A stretch of 64,000 nt of DNA from an uncultured Pontibacter sp. Its GTDB lineage: Bacteria > Bacteroidota > Bacteroidia > Cytophagales > Hymenobacteraceae. Below, piece by piece: positions 33,501 through 42,323 of this stretch. The DNA lies in the NCBI GenBank assembly GCA_947499125.1, contig CANMMP010000002.1, positions 612,782-676,781 on the forward strand. Reading direction: 5' to 3'. How positions within the stretch are numbered: position 1 is the stretch's first letter; the number at the start of each line of letters is the position of its first letter. The translations under genes were made by a program, and so were the position numbers. A model generated the notes under the pieces. It worked only from the letters and a program-made list of their open reading frames with translations, was not told the origin of the DNA and did no database searches.

Positions 33501-36500
33501 GCAGTTGGTAATGGCACTACGGTCACTTCAATAGCCGGCGAAACATCCACGCAAGTACCCGATAACACTTCACGCTTGTACCAGGTGGTAACTTCTGGTT
33601 TGCCAGGTGTATAGTTTGCTGTATTATTTATACCTGCAGCCGGCTCATAAGCGCCATCTGCACCAGTCGTGCTGGCCATCCAACGGAAAGTATAAGTGCC
33701 GTCGCCACCTGCAGGGGCATTGCCTTTAAGTATAGCTGCTTCGGTACCATAACAGATCACCTGGTCTGAGGAGATGATGTTGCCGGTTATAGTTGGGTTT
33801 ACATGTATTTTAATGGTGTTGCTCACATCCGGGCCACAAGGGCCACCGCTTACTTCGCGCTTGAACCAGGTAGTTCTTGTAAGGGCGCCAACCGCATAGT
33901 TTATACCATTGTTCTGTCCGCTGGCAAGCGTAAAGTTTTCGCCATCCGTGCTCATGAACCACTTGTATACATATTCGCCGTTTCCGTTCTCTGGCTGGCT
34001 ACCTGTTAAAACCTGTGGTATGGCATTCTCGCAGACAATTTGTTCGCCGGCAATGGTGTTGTTAGAGATTGGTTTATAGATCGTGATCTTAACCGGCTGG
34101 CTTACATTTAACTGGCAAGTACCTGACTGTGCAGTTCTGCGGAACCAGGTAGTTTCGGTAAGTACGCCCGGGTTATAGTTTGCTTCCGTGTTTGTGCCTG
34201 TTGCTTTTGTATAGCTGCCGTTTTCGCCGGTAGTGCTGCTTTCCCAGAGGTAAGTATAGGTTTTTGTTCCGCCTGTTGGCTGGCTGCCATTTAACGTCTC
34301 TGCTTCAGTACCGATACAATAAGTGGCATCTTCGGAGATCGTATTGTTAGAGATAACAGGAGTTACACTCACCTTAACCGGCTCCGACACATGCGAACAA
34401 ACTGATGATACAGCCACTCTTCTGAACCAGGTTGATGCAGTCAGTTTGCCCGGCTGCAGGTCTTTGGCAGTAGCGCCTTCAACTTTACTAAAGCCTTCCG
34501 TTGCTGATTTTGTGCTGCTTTCCCAGTAATAGGTATAGTTGTTGTCGCCACCAGTTGGGGTAGATCCAACCAGCATGGCAGGAGTCTGGCCGGCGCATAT
34601 TTCAGCAACTTCAGTAATGGTATTGTCGGTTATAACATCCAGTACTGTTATGGTTGCAGCCGTTCTCGGGCTGATACAACCTTCTATAACTGCCTGTACA
34701 TAGTATGTTTTGCTTTCGCTGACAGAGGCGATGCCAAATGAGCGGCCGGTATGTACTAAATTTCCTTCTTCAGCAGCATCGAACCATTGGTAAACAGTGG
34801 CATTGCCTTGTGCTACCAGTGTTGCACCGCTCCCCGGGCCGCACAGCGTAACAGGGGCTACCGTAGGTGCCGGCGTTGCCGGACGAACAGTAACTTTAAC
34901 AGGAGTGCGCACGCTCGTGCAACCGCCTTCTATAGTTGTCTCCACATAATAGGTGGTGGTAACATCCAGTGCAGGAGTTTCAAAAACAGGACCATTGCCA
35001 AGCAGGGTGCCGCCAGTTGCTGCATCGTACCAGGCGATATTGCCTACAGGTGCTTTAACTTGTAGCGTAGTGCCGAAGCCCGGGCAAAGCGGAGCCACTG
35101 CCAAAACAGTTGGAGCCTGTGGTAATTCGTTAACCGTGATGCTAACCTGGTCAGTGGTTTTGCAGCTGCCTTCACCGTAAGTATAAGTTAAAATATAAGT
35201 TCCTGCTTTAGATGGCGTAAAAGTGCCTTCCTCTGTAAGCAACTCCGATCCGTTCCACTTGCCACCTTCCAGGTTTGCCTGCAAGTCAAAACTGCCGCTG
35301 TTCAGGCAGACAGTCATGTCTTGGCCGGCATCTGCAACCGGAGCTTCGTTTACAGTAACCTGCATGGTGCTATAGTTGGTGCAGCCATTCTGGTTTGTAA
35401 AAGTATAGGTTAAAGTATAAACGCCCGTCTCCGTTGGGGGTGTAAAAGTGCCATCTGCAGTAACATGTTCACCGCTCCATTTGCCGCCTGCCGGGCTGCC
35501 CTGTAGTTTAGTAGCTACCGGTTGGTTACACACTGTAATATCAGGGCCGGCGCTTACTTCTGGTAGTGGGTTAACATTTATTGTTACTTCTGTAGTAGTG
35601 CTGCAGCCTGTTTTATCATCAAAACCAGTAACAGTATACGTTGTAGTTTCAGATGGTGTAGCCGTTACATTTGCACCTGTGGTAGCGCTTAAGCCACTTG
35701 CCGGAGCCCATTCATACCTGTCTGCACCTGAAGCGCTAAGTATAGCCTGCCCCTGGCCAACACAAATTTCGGCTATATCAGTTGTTACTGTTACCTTAGG
35801 CGGCTCATTAACGATAATGGTAACAGTGGTTGTGCTGCTGCAGCCGGTTTCACTGTTTGTGCCTGTTATAGTATAGGTCGTGGTTTTGGTTGGGGTTGCT
35901 ATAACTTCGCTGCCGGTTGTGGTATTTAAGCCTTCTGCAGGTGCCCAGGTATAAGTATCAGCTCCGCTAACAGTTATAGTTGTGCTGCTGCCAAGGCATA
36001 TTTCGGGGGATGCTATACTTGCCTGCAATTCCGGTAAAGCATCTATCCTGATCTGTTGTATTGCTGGTTCAGATGCGCCGCATTCGTTTAAAGCTACAAT
36101 GCTAACAGTGTATAAACCTGCTTTTTCGAAAGCTATAGTTGGATTGGCTGAGCTGCTGTTACCGCTTGTAAAAGTTGCTGGGTTGTCACCGGTTACGGTC
36201 CAGCGGTAGCCGCTTATAGTTCCGGATTGAGCATCAAATACAGGGGAGTGTGCCTCATTTTCAGAAGTGAAAGCGATCGTTTGCGGTCCGCAGTATACGG
36301 CATTTGCAGGCAGCGTAACAACAGGCTTATTGCGTATAGTTACCTTTTCCTCTTTTATACTTGCCGGAGCGCACTCGTTTGTTGCAACCAGTTTTATAGT
36401 ATAGTCGCCGGCTACCGTAAAGTTAAATTCTGCATTTTCAGATGTAGCGGATGTGCCATTGGCAAAGTTCCAGCCCTCAGCCGGGGAAACTTCCCAGTTA

Positions 36501-37792
36501 TAAGCCACATTATCGCCTTCAGATAAGTTCTGTGTTTTAAAAACAGTAGGAGTGCAGTTATCGGCAGCGCCTGGTAGTAATGTGAAATCAGCTTTTGGCG
36601 GGGCGTTAACATATATTTCCTGCTCTTTAGAACTCGACCCACACGAAAGGTTAGGGTCCAGGGATTTTGTAGTTAGGTTAAGCTTATACTTGCCAGGCTC
36701 GGTAAATACAAGTTTCGGGCTTTTTGATGTATAAGATCCGGAAACAAAATGCCAGCCGGTTGCTGGTTCAATGGTCCATTCGCTCTGATATGTTTCTGTA
36801 TTGTTTGTTGCATCGTAGCCGCTCTTGGTCAGGTTCTGTAAGTTTACCGGCACATTTACGCATAGCGCTTCCCCTTTGCCAACACCAAAATCAGCCTCAG
36901 GCCCTTTTGAAATACGGATACCCGAGAAAGTAGCACGCGAAGAGCTACATGGGTTTTTGGCATATCCGGATAATGTAAAACCGAATTCCGTGTCTTTCGA
37001 TGATTCTGTAAAAGTATGGTAGATGTAACGGTCGGCTGGCAGTTCGTTGTGTTTGTAAGTAATAGCCGGTGAGCCGTCATCGAACTGGAAAGTATAAACT
37101 GTTTCCGGTGAGTTGCCATCTACGCCTGTAATTTTAAAACGATAGGTAGCAGGCGCACATTGGGTGTTATTACCGTCGCTTGATATGCCCAGGCCAGGGT
37201 TACTGCCTATAAACATACGTTGGGTTGTAGTTGATGTGCAGCCATTCTCGCCGATCACGGTTACTACAATGTCGTAGCCGCCACCTGCTGTATATGTATG
37301 GGTGGTTCTGTCGAAGCTTTTACCGTAAGTGCTGGTTTGGCCATCGCCCCAGTTAATAATGTATTCCCTGTTCGTCGCTTTTGTAGTAGAGGTGTTCTCT
37401 ATGTTTAAAGTAAACTTGAACTTGGTAGAGCTGCTGGAATAACTACAGTAAGTAAAGTTAAGCTCGGGATATTCCGGGTCTGCTATGCTGGCATTCGGGG
37501 CACCTGCTATAGTTAGCGTTTCGGAAGTAGCTTCGCAGCCATCGGAGGTGATGGTCTTTACCCAGTAATCGCCGGGCTTATCTACGTTGATGCTACGTGT
37601 TGTTGCCCCCGTCGACCATGTATAGGTCTGAGCCTCTGAGGCTTCAAGTTTTATAGTGCTGTTATCGCAAAGAGAGGTACCGTTTGGAGTTGTAATAACG
37701 GGTTTACAATCCTGGGCAGAGGCACTGCTGAACCACATCCAAAAGAAGAGGACAAGGAACGGCATAATTTTGCCTTTTGTGAATGGCTGCAT
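30581..37792 (-). CDS. Giant T9SS type B cell-surface protein with PKD/Ig-like repeats (SprB-like)
   Basis: The 2403-residue secreted protein has a signal peptide (residues 1-27). The first 500 residues hold PKD-like domains; about 590-1057 are Ig-like/SprB-type modules with TTTYTVTG and Cys pairs. Eleven repeats of about 91-96 residues span about 1058-2162, interrupted once by an Ig-like module. The C-terminal CHU_C/type B sorting domain (about 2318-2403) begins VDIPNTFTPNRDGINDTWE and has the WDGRHNG turn. It is expected to be exported by the T9SS and held on the cell surface, as for SprB adhesins; binding target unknown. Repeats 9 and 10 each lack one of the otherwise conserved cysteines. 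Confidence 0.93.
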   Translation of the reverse strand: MQPFTKGKIMPFLVLFFWMWFSSASAQDCKPVITTPNGTSLCDNSTIKLEASEAQTYTWSTGATTRSINVDKPGDYWVKTITSDGCEATSETLTIAGAPNASIADPEYPELNFTYCSYSSSSTKFKFTLNIENTSTTKATNREYIINWGDGQTSTYGKSFDRTTHTYTAGGGYDIVVTVIGENGCTSTTTQRMFIGSNPGLGISSDGNNTQCAPATYRFKITGVDGNSPETVYTFQFDDGSPAITYKHNELPADRYIYHTFTESSKDTEFGFTLSGYAKNPCSSSRATFSGIRISKGPEADFGVGKGEALCVNVPVNLQNLTKSGYDATNNTETYQSEWTIEPATGWHFVSGSYTSKSPKLVFTEPGKYKLNLTTKSLDPNLSCGSSSKEQEIYVNAPPKADFTLLPGAADNCTPTVFKTQNLSEGDNVAYNWEVSPAEGWNFANGTSATSENAEFNFTVAGDYTIKLVATNECAPASIKEEKVTIRNKPVVTLPANAVYCGPQTIAFTSENEAHSPVFDAQSGTISGYRWTVTGDNPATFTSGNSSSANPTIAFEKAGLYTVSIVALNECGASEPAIQQIRIDALPELQASIASPEICLGSSTTITVSGADTYTWAPAEGLNTTTGSEVIATPTKTTTYTITGTNSETGCSSTTTVTIIVNEPPKVTVTTDIAEICVGQGQAILSASGADRYEWAPASGLSATTGANVTATPSETTTYTVTGFDDKTGCSTTTEVTINVNPLPEVSAGPDITVCNQPVATKLQGSPAGGKWSGEHVTADGTFTPPTETGVYTLTYTFTNQNGCTNYSTMQVTVNEAPVADAGQDMTVCLNSGSFDLQANLEGGKWNGSELLTEEGTFTPSKAGTYILTYTYGEGSCKTTDQVSITVNELPQAPTVLAVAPLCPGFGTTLQVKAPVGNIAWYDAATGGTLLGNGPVFETPALDVTTTYYVETTIEGGCTSVRTPVKVTVRPATPAPTVAPVTLCGPGSGATLVAQGNATVYQWFDAAEEGNLVHTGRSFGIASVSESKTYYVQAVIEGCISPRTAATITVLDVITDNTITEVAEICAGQTPAMLVGSTPTGGDNNYTYYWESSTKSATEGFSKVEGATAKDLQPGKLTASTWFRRVAVSSVCSHVSEPVKVSVTPVISNNTISEDATYCIGTEAETLNGSQPTGGTKTYTYLWESSTTGENGSYTKATGTNTEANYNPGVLTETTWFRRTAQSGTCQLNVSQPVKITIYKPISNNTIAGEQIVCENAIPQVLTGSQPENGNGEYVYKWFMSTDGENFTLASGQNNGINYAVGALTRTTWFKREVSGGPCGPDVSNTIKIHVNPTITGNIISSDQVICYGTEAAILKGNAPAGGDGTYTFRWMASTTGADGAYEPAAGINNTANYTPGKPEVTTWYKREVLSGTCVDVSPAIEVTVVPLPTAPAVAAVTICEGSKATLTVTAAGNYNWYTSMEEVTPIFSGRSFETPTLNETITYYVETVNANGCGSPVRTAVIVTVNKNISNNSLVAPTAPICAGQVPNLLTGTTPEGGNALGYTFRWEKKTEGIDANYKTITGATEATYQPQALEKTTWFRRVVISGPCFENVSEPVKVDVLPALANNKVTAVDAVCEGEAPAILTGSEPTGGNGNYTYTWYFSENGTMFTEIPNSNSRDYQPGALNTTTWFKRAITSGPCARIDSEVVKIIVHPTIVSNTISPTETVVCENGKPGIINGSKHAGGISAYTYLWEVSTDGVTYTDAPGVNSNQSYQPAVLTAPTWFRRKVTSGKCFDHSAPVKIDVNPLISDNTITDAQMVCVGSAPALLQGSTPTGGNGNYTYQWQYATTNSPEAFYPVPGNSNSVNYQPVVLSTTTYYRRVVTSGACSQPSNVVKITVSPEISRNTIAIDQTIYAGQRPAPINGSLPTGGDYTYTYLWEMSTDGENYITAAGLNDGKNFAPPALSEDTWYRRRVFSGGCDHVSDPVKITITPAISNNNIQADQVICFGNTPNKLSGSQPEGGEGNYQYQWQYKTGDTWLTAKGESKTRDYMPPALTQDTWFRRVVISGERSDASPEVMITVKPAMSNNKVSTNQTICYATAPSTLQGTMPSGGSGKYTYLWEYSTAGPDKGFTTAPGANNGQNYNPMPLTQKTWFRRVVTSESCEALLSNAIVVSINAQPEAPVAKGMTICSGSSVTLSATGKEGRLEWYASASSGALLTTGNTFTTPVLTHTTTYYVQEVALSCASERTPVTVTVMEPSADAGPDKTIIKGRSIPLQASGGDTYSWSPAIGLSDPNIANPVATPESTITYTVTIKTAGGCVFTDEVTITVLPFVDIPNTFTPNRDGINDTWEIKHLEKYPNSKVQVFNQWGNMVFSSTGYKAPWDGRHNGKELPIATYYYIIQLEPSEKPLSGSITIVK
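31310..34640 (-). repeat. Eleven tandem protein-coding repeats of about 93 codons
   Basis: Each repeat has the pattern ISNNTI, a Cys about 13 residues in, GSQPTGG, YTYLWESST, YxPG-L, TWFRR-V-SG-C, then PVKI-V-P. Repeats 1-4 are separated from 5-11 by one different Ig-like module (about 33270-33520). Sequence divergence between copies is moderate at the DNA level, so the array is old. Repeat 9 has Tyr and repeat 10 has Arg/Ser in place of a conserved Cys. Confidence 0.88.
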
Positions 37793-38883
37793 TGGCTAAA
37801 AGTTGTAAAATTTATTACAGAAGCAGTTTCGTTTTTGTATTAAAAATTTAAACATTCCAGGCTGAGGCAGCTTTTCTGGCTTGTCTGAGATTGGAGTATA
37901 AGCCCTGTTTTCGCGCTTGCTACAACTATACCAGGTATAATTCTAGCTGCCGCAAAGCTTTTAATAAAGGCTGACTTCAACGTGATAAGGTCATAAAAGT
38001 ATAAACAGGCTTCCGGTAAAAGCACTGTGGTATAAATTGTAATTTGTGTAGCATCTAATCACCTAATGCTGACACTGATACGCTAACCAAAATAAATTTT
38101 AATAAGTTTAAAATTACCTTTTAAAAATTTATAAAGTGGTAAAATTTAAGTTATTAGTCTCCCTGGTAAGCTTTTTTTATAGGTGGGAAGAAAAAAATAT
38201 CAGAAGTGAAGTAGACTTATGAAATAGGCGTTGGTAGTATAATTTTTATAATATTATTGTACTATAAAAATATTAGGGTTGTGGGGAGTAAATGAGTGTC
38301 TGCTTCGCAAAATTATATATCTCTACATTTTGCATCATAAAACTGCTAACAATAGCGTTTCATGAAACCAGGAATCACGAAACAGTTTGAGCCTTACATC
38401 ATTATGGTAAGATAAGTACAAAAACCAATTGCACTCCTCTATATAATAAGATGTTAATAGTGTATAGTTTAATATTTGAATAATTCAAATTATTGGAATT
38501 GTATAAATGTTGTTTGCACCCTGTGTTAAGGCCTGAAACTACCTAAAACTGCTTCTAATCACTCAATATAGATATATTTACATATAGTAAGTTTCATCTA
38601 TTAGTCAATTAAAATTATTTAATAAATCTAAGGAAAACACTAAACCATAACGAAACGAGAGCCGTAATTTAAACTGCTTACCGAGGGGTAATTATTAAAC
38701 AGGCAGAAGGCCGGCCCAGGCAAGCACTACTTAGTGAAAGTACATTAACCAGTTTACCCTATAAACCACTGCCGGACTTACCGGAGAAGAAGTTGGAGAG
38801 CATGGAGCCAAACGGGCACCTGTACAAAGTAGTTGGTAAATGAAACAGTGTTTTTATGGTTACAAATTTACAGCATCTCAAAC
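37793..38883. other. 1.1-kb AT-rich divergent region upstream of the exopolysaccharide genes
   Basis: No credible gene on either strand. It contains an inverted repeat ATTTGAAT-A-ATTCAAAT at 38474-38490, two near-copies of the palindrome GTAAAATTTAC (37804-37814 and 38139-38149), and a GC-richer segment from about 38650 to 38830 with a hairpin (TTACC-GAGG-GGTAA, 38678-38691), likely part of the leader RNA of the downstream operon. Confidence 0.6.
38474..38490. promoter_or_regulatory. 17-base inverted repeat, operator candidate
   Basis: ATTTGAAT, one base, ATTCAAAT. It is perfectly symmetrical, about 400 bases before the first exopolysaccharide gene. Confidence 0.4.
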
Positions 38884-40278
38884 ATGAATAAATATCAACA
38901 TTATTACAGTTTCAACAGGATTGTACAGCTTATCCTGGATGTAGCTCTAATAGCCCTTGCATTTAAACTATCAAACCTCTTCAGGTATGGTACTGTTGAA
39001 CTGGACCACCAGTACAGCATCTTTTTCGTTTTGTTTGCCCTTGTTTGGTGGATCGTTTCAGGTTTCTCGAATTTCGTATTCAGAATTGATGGCGTACTAC
39101 CGGTAAGCAAAAACCTGAGCAAGCTATTAAACGCCTTTTTGCTGCATGCATTTATACTGGCCAGCTGCATCGTAATATTTAACCTCGAAGAAATTTCCCG
39201 ACTGCTTTTACTTTATACCTATATCTCTACAGCGATGCTTATAGGTTTAAGCAGGATATTGTTCTCGCACCTCAGCCGCTACTTTAGTAAGTCCGACATG
39301 GTTTACTCGCGTTATGTGGTAATTGGCAGCGGTCAATCGGCAGTTAATCTTTATAAAACGCTTAGCAACGAAGATAACCCGGGTACTAAGTTCATGGGTT
39401 TCTTCGACGATGAGCCTGATGCGAACAGCCCGCACATTGGTCAGGTAAAAGGTAGTATCGAAGACCTTCAGGAGTATTGCCTGCAGCACAGTATAGACGA
39501 AATATATTATGCAAAGCCGCTTAACGATAAGGATCAGATCGATATGCTGACCAACTTCTGCGACGACAACTTTGTATACTTCCGTATTGTACCTGACTTT
39601 AGCGCGATCGTGCAGAAAGACGTTAACATGTATTTCTACCACAACATCCCGATGATCAGTGTGCGTAAAGAGCCGCTGGAGCAGGTTACGAACCGTTTTG
39701 TGAAGCGCGTATTCGATATCGTATTCTCGCTGGCAGTTATCCTGCTTGTTTTCCCGATCGTGTTGCCAATCATAGCACTGGCTATCAGACTGGAATCAAA
39801 AGGACCGATCTTCTTTAAGCAGTTGCGCCCGGGCAAAAAGAACCGCCTGTTTGTGTGCTACAAGTTCAGAACGATGCGCGTTAACAACCTGACTGAAGTA
39901 CAGGCAACTAAAAACGACCCTAGAATAACAAGAGTAGGCAGTTTCCTGCGCAAAACCAACCTCGACGAGTTTCCACAGTTCTTTAATGTATTGCTGGGCG
40001 ATATGTCGGTGGTAGGGCCACGTCCGAACCTGGTTTCGCAGCTCGACCACTACTCTAAAGTTATTACCAAGTATAAAATGCGCCACTTTGTAACGCCAGG
40101 TATAACAGGCTACGCACAGGTTAGCGGTTACCGCGGCGAAACAAAAGAAGTGCATCTGATGGAAAAACGCGTTGAGTACGACGTGAAATACATGGAGAAC
40201 TGGAGTTTTATGATGGACATGAAGATTATATTCCTGACCGTTTGGAACATGATTAAAGGCGAAAAGAATGCTTACTAA
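38884..40278 (+). CDS. Initiating polyprenyl-phosphate sugar-1-phosphate transferase (exopolysaccharide)
   Basis: The ATG at 38884 is preferred to an upstream frame start 51 bases earlier because [19 protein letters not shown] gives the usual short cytosolic lead to the first helix. The 464-residue protein has four to five N-terminal membrane helices, a CoA-binding-like Rossmann segment ([16 protein letters not shown]) and a bacterial sugar transferase domain from about 280 ([17 protein letters not shown]) with [32 protein letters not shown] and [14 protein letters not shown]. It loads the first sugar phosphate on undecaprenyl phosphate. It overlaps the next gene by 11 bases. Confidence 0.94.
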   Translation: MNKYQHYYSFNRIVQLILDVALIALAFKLSNLFRYGTVELDHQYSIFFVLFALVWWIVSGFSNFVFRIDGVLPVSKNLSKLLNAFLLHAFILASCIVIFNLEEISRLLLLYTYISTAMLIGLSRILFSHLSRYFSKSDMVYSRYVVIGSGQSAVNLYKTLSNEDNPGTKFMGFFDDEPDANSPHIGQVKGSIEDLQEYCLQHSIDEIYYAKPLNDKDQIDMLTNFCDDNFVYFRIVPDFSAIVQKDVNMYFYHNIPMISVRKEPLEQVTNRFVKRVFDIVFSLAVILLVFPIVLPIIALAIRLESKGPIFFKQLRPGKKNRLFVCYKFRTMRVNNLTEVQATKNDPRITRVGSFLRKTNLDEFPQFFNVLLGDMSVVGPRPNLVSQLDHYSKVITKYKMRHFVTPGITGYAQVSGYRGETKEVHLMEKRVEYDVKYMENWSFMMDMKIIFLTVWNMIKGEKNAY

Positions 40279-41092
40279 TACAACCCTGAATATGCCTGCT
40301 GCTGCACCACCCTTATCAGAGAAACGCAGGTTGCTTACTGCCAACATTACGGCAGGTACTTTTAAAAACTTTGCTGAGCAGGTATTCTGGCTTAGCGAAA
40401 ACCGGGACTCGAGTTATGTATGTTTTGCCAATGTGCACATGCTGATCGAAGCTTACAAAGACCGGGATTTTAACAGAGTACTGAACGATGCGGATGTGGC
40501 TGCCCCAGATGGTGGTCCCCTTTCCAAGCTTATGAAACTACTCTACGGGCAACAGCAGGACCGTGTGGCAGGTATGGACCTGATGCCGGAATTGCTTGCG
40601 CAGGCCGCAGCCCGTGGTAAATCGGTATACTTTTATGGTTCTACCGATGATGTGCTGGAAGCTGTGGTAAAGACGGCAAAACAAAAACATCCTGAGCTGA
40701 AAATTGCCGGGTATTACTCGCCGCCTTTCCGCAAGCTGACAGACATAGAAGATACCTCTATCGTAAACATGATCAACGATACCAACCCGGACCTTGTGTT
40801 TGTAGCGCTGGGTTGCCCGAAGCAGGAGCGTTGGATGGCTGACCACAAAGGTAAAGTAAATGCCTGCATGCTGGGCGTAGGCCAGGCGTATATGACGTTT
40901 GCCGGTCTTGAAAAGCGACTTCCGAAATGGGCCCGTGACTTATCTATAGAGTGGATCTACCGTTTATGCCAGGAGCCTAAGCGCCTCTGGAAGCGTTACC
41001 TGGTAACCAACAGCATGTTTGTAGCGCTAACCTTAAAACTGCTTGCCCAACGCATGGTCTCTAAAAAAACTGACCAGCAAGTATTGGGGTAA
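40268..41092 (+). CDS. WecG/TagA/CpsF-family glycosyltransferase
   Basis: The 274-residue GT26-type transferase has FANVHMLIEAYKD, ADVAAPDGGPLSKLM (with the catalytic Asp region), VAGMDLMPEL and VFVALGCPKQERWMADH, ending in a basic C-terminal helix (LCQEPKRLWKRYLVTN) that binds the membrane surface. It probably adds the second sugar, often a uronic or aminomannuronic acid, to the lipid-linked unit made by the preceding enzyme. The start is inside the upstream gene (11-base overlap), so translation is coupled. Confidence 0.93.
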   Translation: MLTNTTLNMPAAAPPLSEKRRLLTANITAGTFKNFAEQVFWLSENRDSSYVCFANVHMLIEAYKDRDFNRVLNDADVAAPDGGPLSKLMKLLYGQQQDRVAGMDLMPELLAQAAARGKSVYFYGSTDDVLEAVVKTAKQKHPELKIAGYYSPPFRKLTDIEDTSIVNMINDTNPDLVFVALGCPKQERWMADHKGKVNACMLGVGQAYMTFAGLEKRLPKWARDLSIEWIYRLCQEPKRLWKRYLVTNSMFVALTLKLLAQRMVSKKTDQQVLG

Positions 41093-41483
41093 AATTTACA
41101 AAATAACATTATGCCATGAAGTATGGCACTTACATAGGGCAATATTACCGCTATAGAACCAATTATAGCCTTTACCGCAGCCACGTGCTGCAGTACTATA
41201 CCAAGCTATGCCATTCGCGCCGTAACAACAGCGCAATTCTTTACCCAAAACAAACCTGTGTAGTAACCTCTATGCAATTTTATACTTCCAAAAAATTAGA
41301 GTTAGAAGCCATAGGGCCGGTTTTTTCAGCGGCATGATCGAGTGCGCTAAAAAAAGTAAAATTTACTAAATCAAAATATAGCGATTGCCGTATCAATAAC
41401 CGACCGCAACAAAAGGTGAATGAATGTAAAATGTACTTCTGACCGGGCGGTAGCGAAACTTAACCCTCTAAACCCTTATATTT
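41093..41483. other. Intergenic region inside the exopolysaccharide locus
   Basis: No convincing gene. It carries two exact copies of the palindrome GTAAAATTTAC (41089-41099 overlapping the upstream stop, and 41356-41366) and one near-copy (41426-41436), suggesting an operator array for a separate rfbF promoter. Confidence 0.55.
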
Positions 41484-42287
41484 ATGAAAGCAGTTATACT
41501 TGCTGGCGGCTACGGAACACGTATTAGCGAAGAAAGCGGTGTTCGACCAAAACCAATGGTTGAGATCGGTGGCAAACCGATCCTGTGGCACATCATGAAA
41601 ATATACTCTTATCATGGCATTAATGAGTTTGTGATCTGCTGTGGTTACAAAGGCCACATGATAAAGGAATACTTCTCAAACTACTGCCTGCACAACTCCG
41701 ATGTAACTTTTGATATGCGCAGCAACAGCATGGAAGTGCATCGTAATAATACTGAATCGTGGAAAGTAACACTGGTTGACACCGGCGAAGGCACCATGAC
41801 CGGAGGACGTTTAAAGCGCGTCAGAGAGTATGTTGGCGACGACACTTTCTGCCTGACCTATGGTGATGGTGTAAGCGATGTAGATGTAACAGCCTCTATA
41901 GAATTTCACAGAGCCCAGGGAACACTAGCTACACTTACTGCAGTGCAGCAGCCAGGCCGTTTCGGAGCCTTTAACTTAACATCAGAAGCAACCCGCATCA
42001 ACCAGTTCCAGGAGAAGCCGAAAGGTGGCGATATGCCATGGATAAACGGTGGTTTCTTTGTGCTGGAGCCAGGCGTATTCGATTATATCGAGGACGATAA
42101 CACGATCTGGGAACGCGACCCAATGGAACAGTTGGCTAAAGAAGGCGAGCTTTCTGCCTACCGCCACACCGGCTTCTGGCAGCCAATGGATACCCTGCGC
42201 GATAAGCACGTACTGGAAGAGCTTTGGCAGAAAAACGAAGCACCATGGAATGTTTGGTGCAAAATGCTGAGCAACGCCATTAATTAA
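41484..42287 (+). CDS. rfbF: Glucose-1-phosphate cytidylyltransferase
   Basis: The 267-residue protein has [21 protein letters not shown] with the nucleotide-binding loop, [31 protein letters not shown] (metal-binding Asp) and [12 protein letters not shown]. This pattern is specific for RfbF-type enzymes that make CDP-glucose from glucose-1-phosphate and CTP. In known pathways, CDP-glucose 4,6-dehydratase (RfbG) follows; it is absent here, and an SDR takes its position. First gene of a four-gene nucleotide-sugar unit. Confidence 0.95.
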   Translation: MKAVILAGGYGTRISEESGVRPKPMVEIGGKPILWHIMKIYSYHGINEFVICCGYKGHMIKEYFSNYCLHNSDVTFDMRSNSMEVHRNNTESWKVTLVDTGEGTMTGGRLKRVREYVGDDTFCLTYGDGVSDVDVTASIEFHRAQGTLATLTAVQQPGRFGAFNLTSEATRINQFQEKPKGGDMPWINGGFFVLEPGVFDYIEDDNTIWERDPMEQLAKEGELSAYRHTGFWQPMDTLRDKHVLEELWQKNEAPWNVWCKMLSNAIN

Positions 42288-42323
42288 TAGAACCCCCTCA
42301 ATACTATAAACTCCCCTTTATCG

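Noticed and set aside
31310..34640. Repeat array considered as CRISPR
   Set aside because: Repeats are about 280 bases, continuous in one reading frame and translate to protein modules; no short identical repeats with unique spacers.
41123..41140. TGGCAC at 41124 as a sigma-54 promoter
   Set aside because: The -12 TTGC element is absent at the required spacing.
41116..41337. 73-residue frame in the gap before rfbF
   Set aside because: Tyr/Arg/Ser-rich with no domain and overlapping the palindromic region; no ribosome-binding site or promoter fits.
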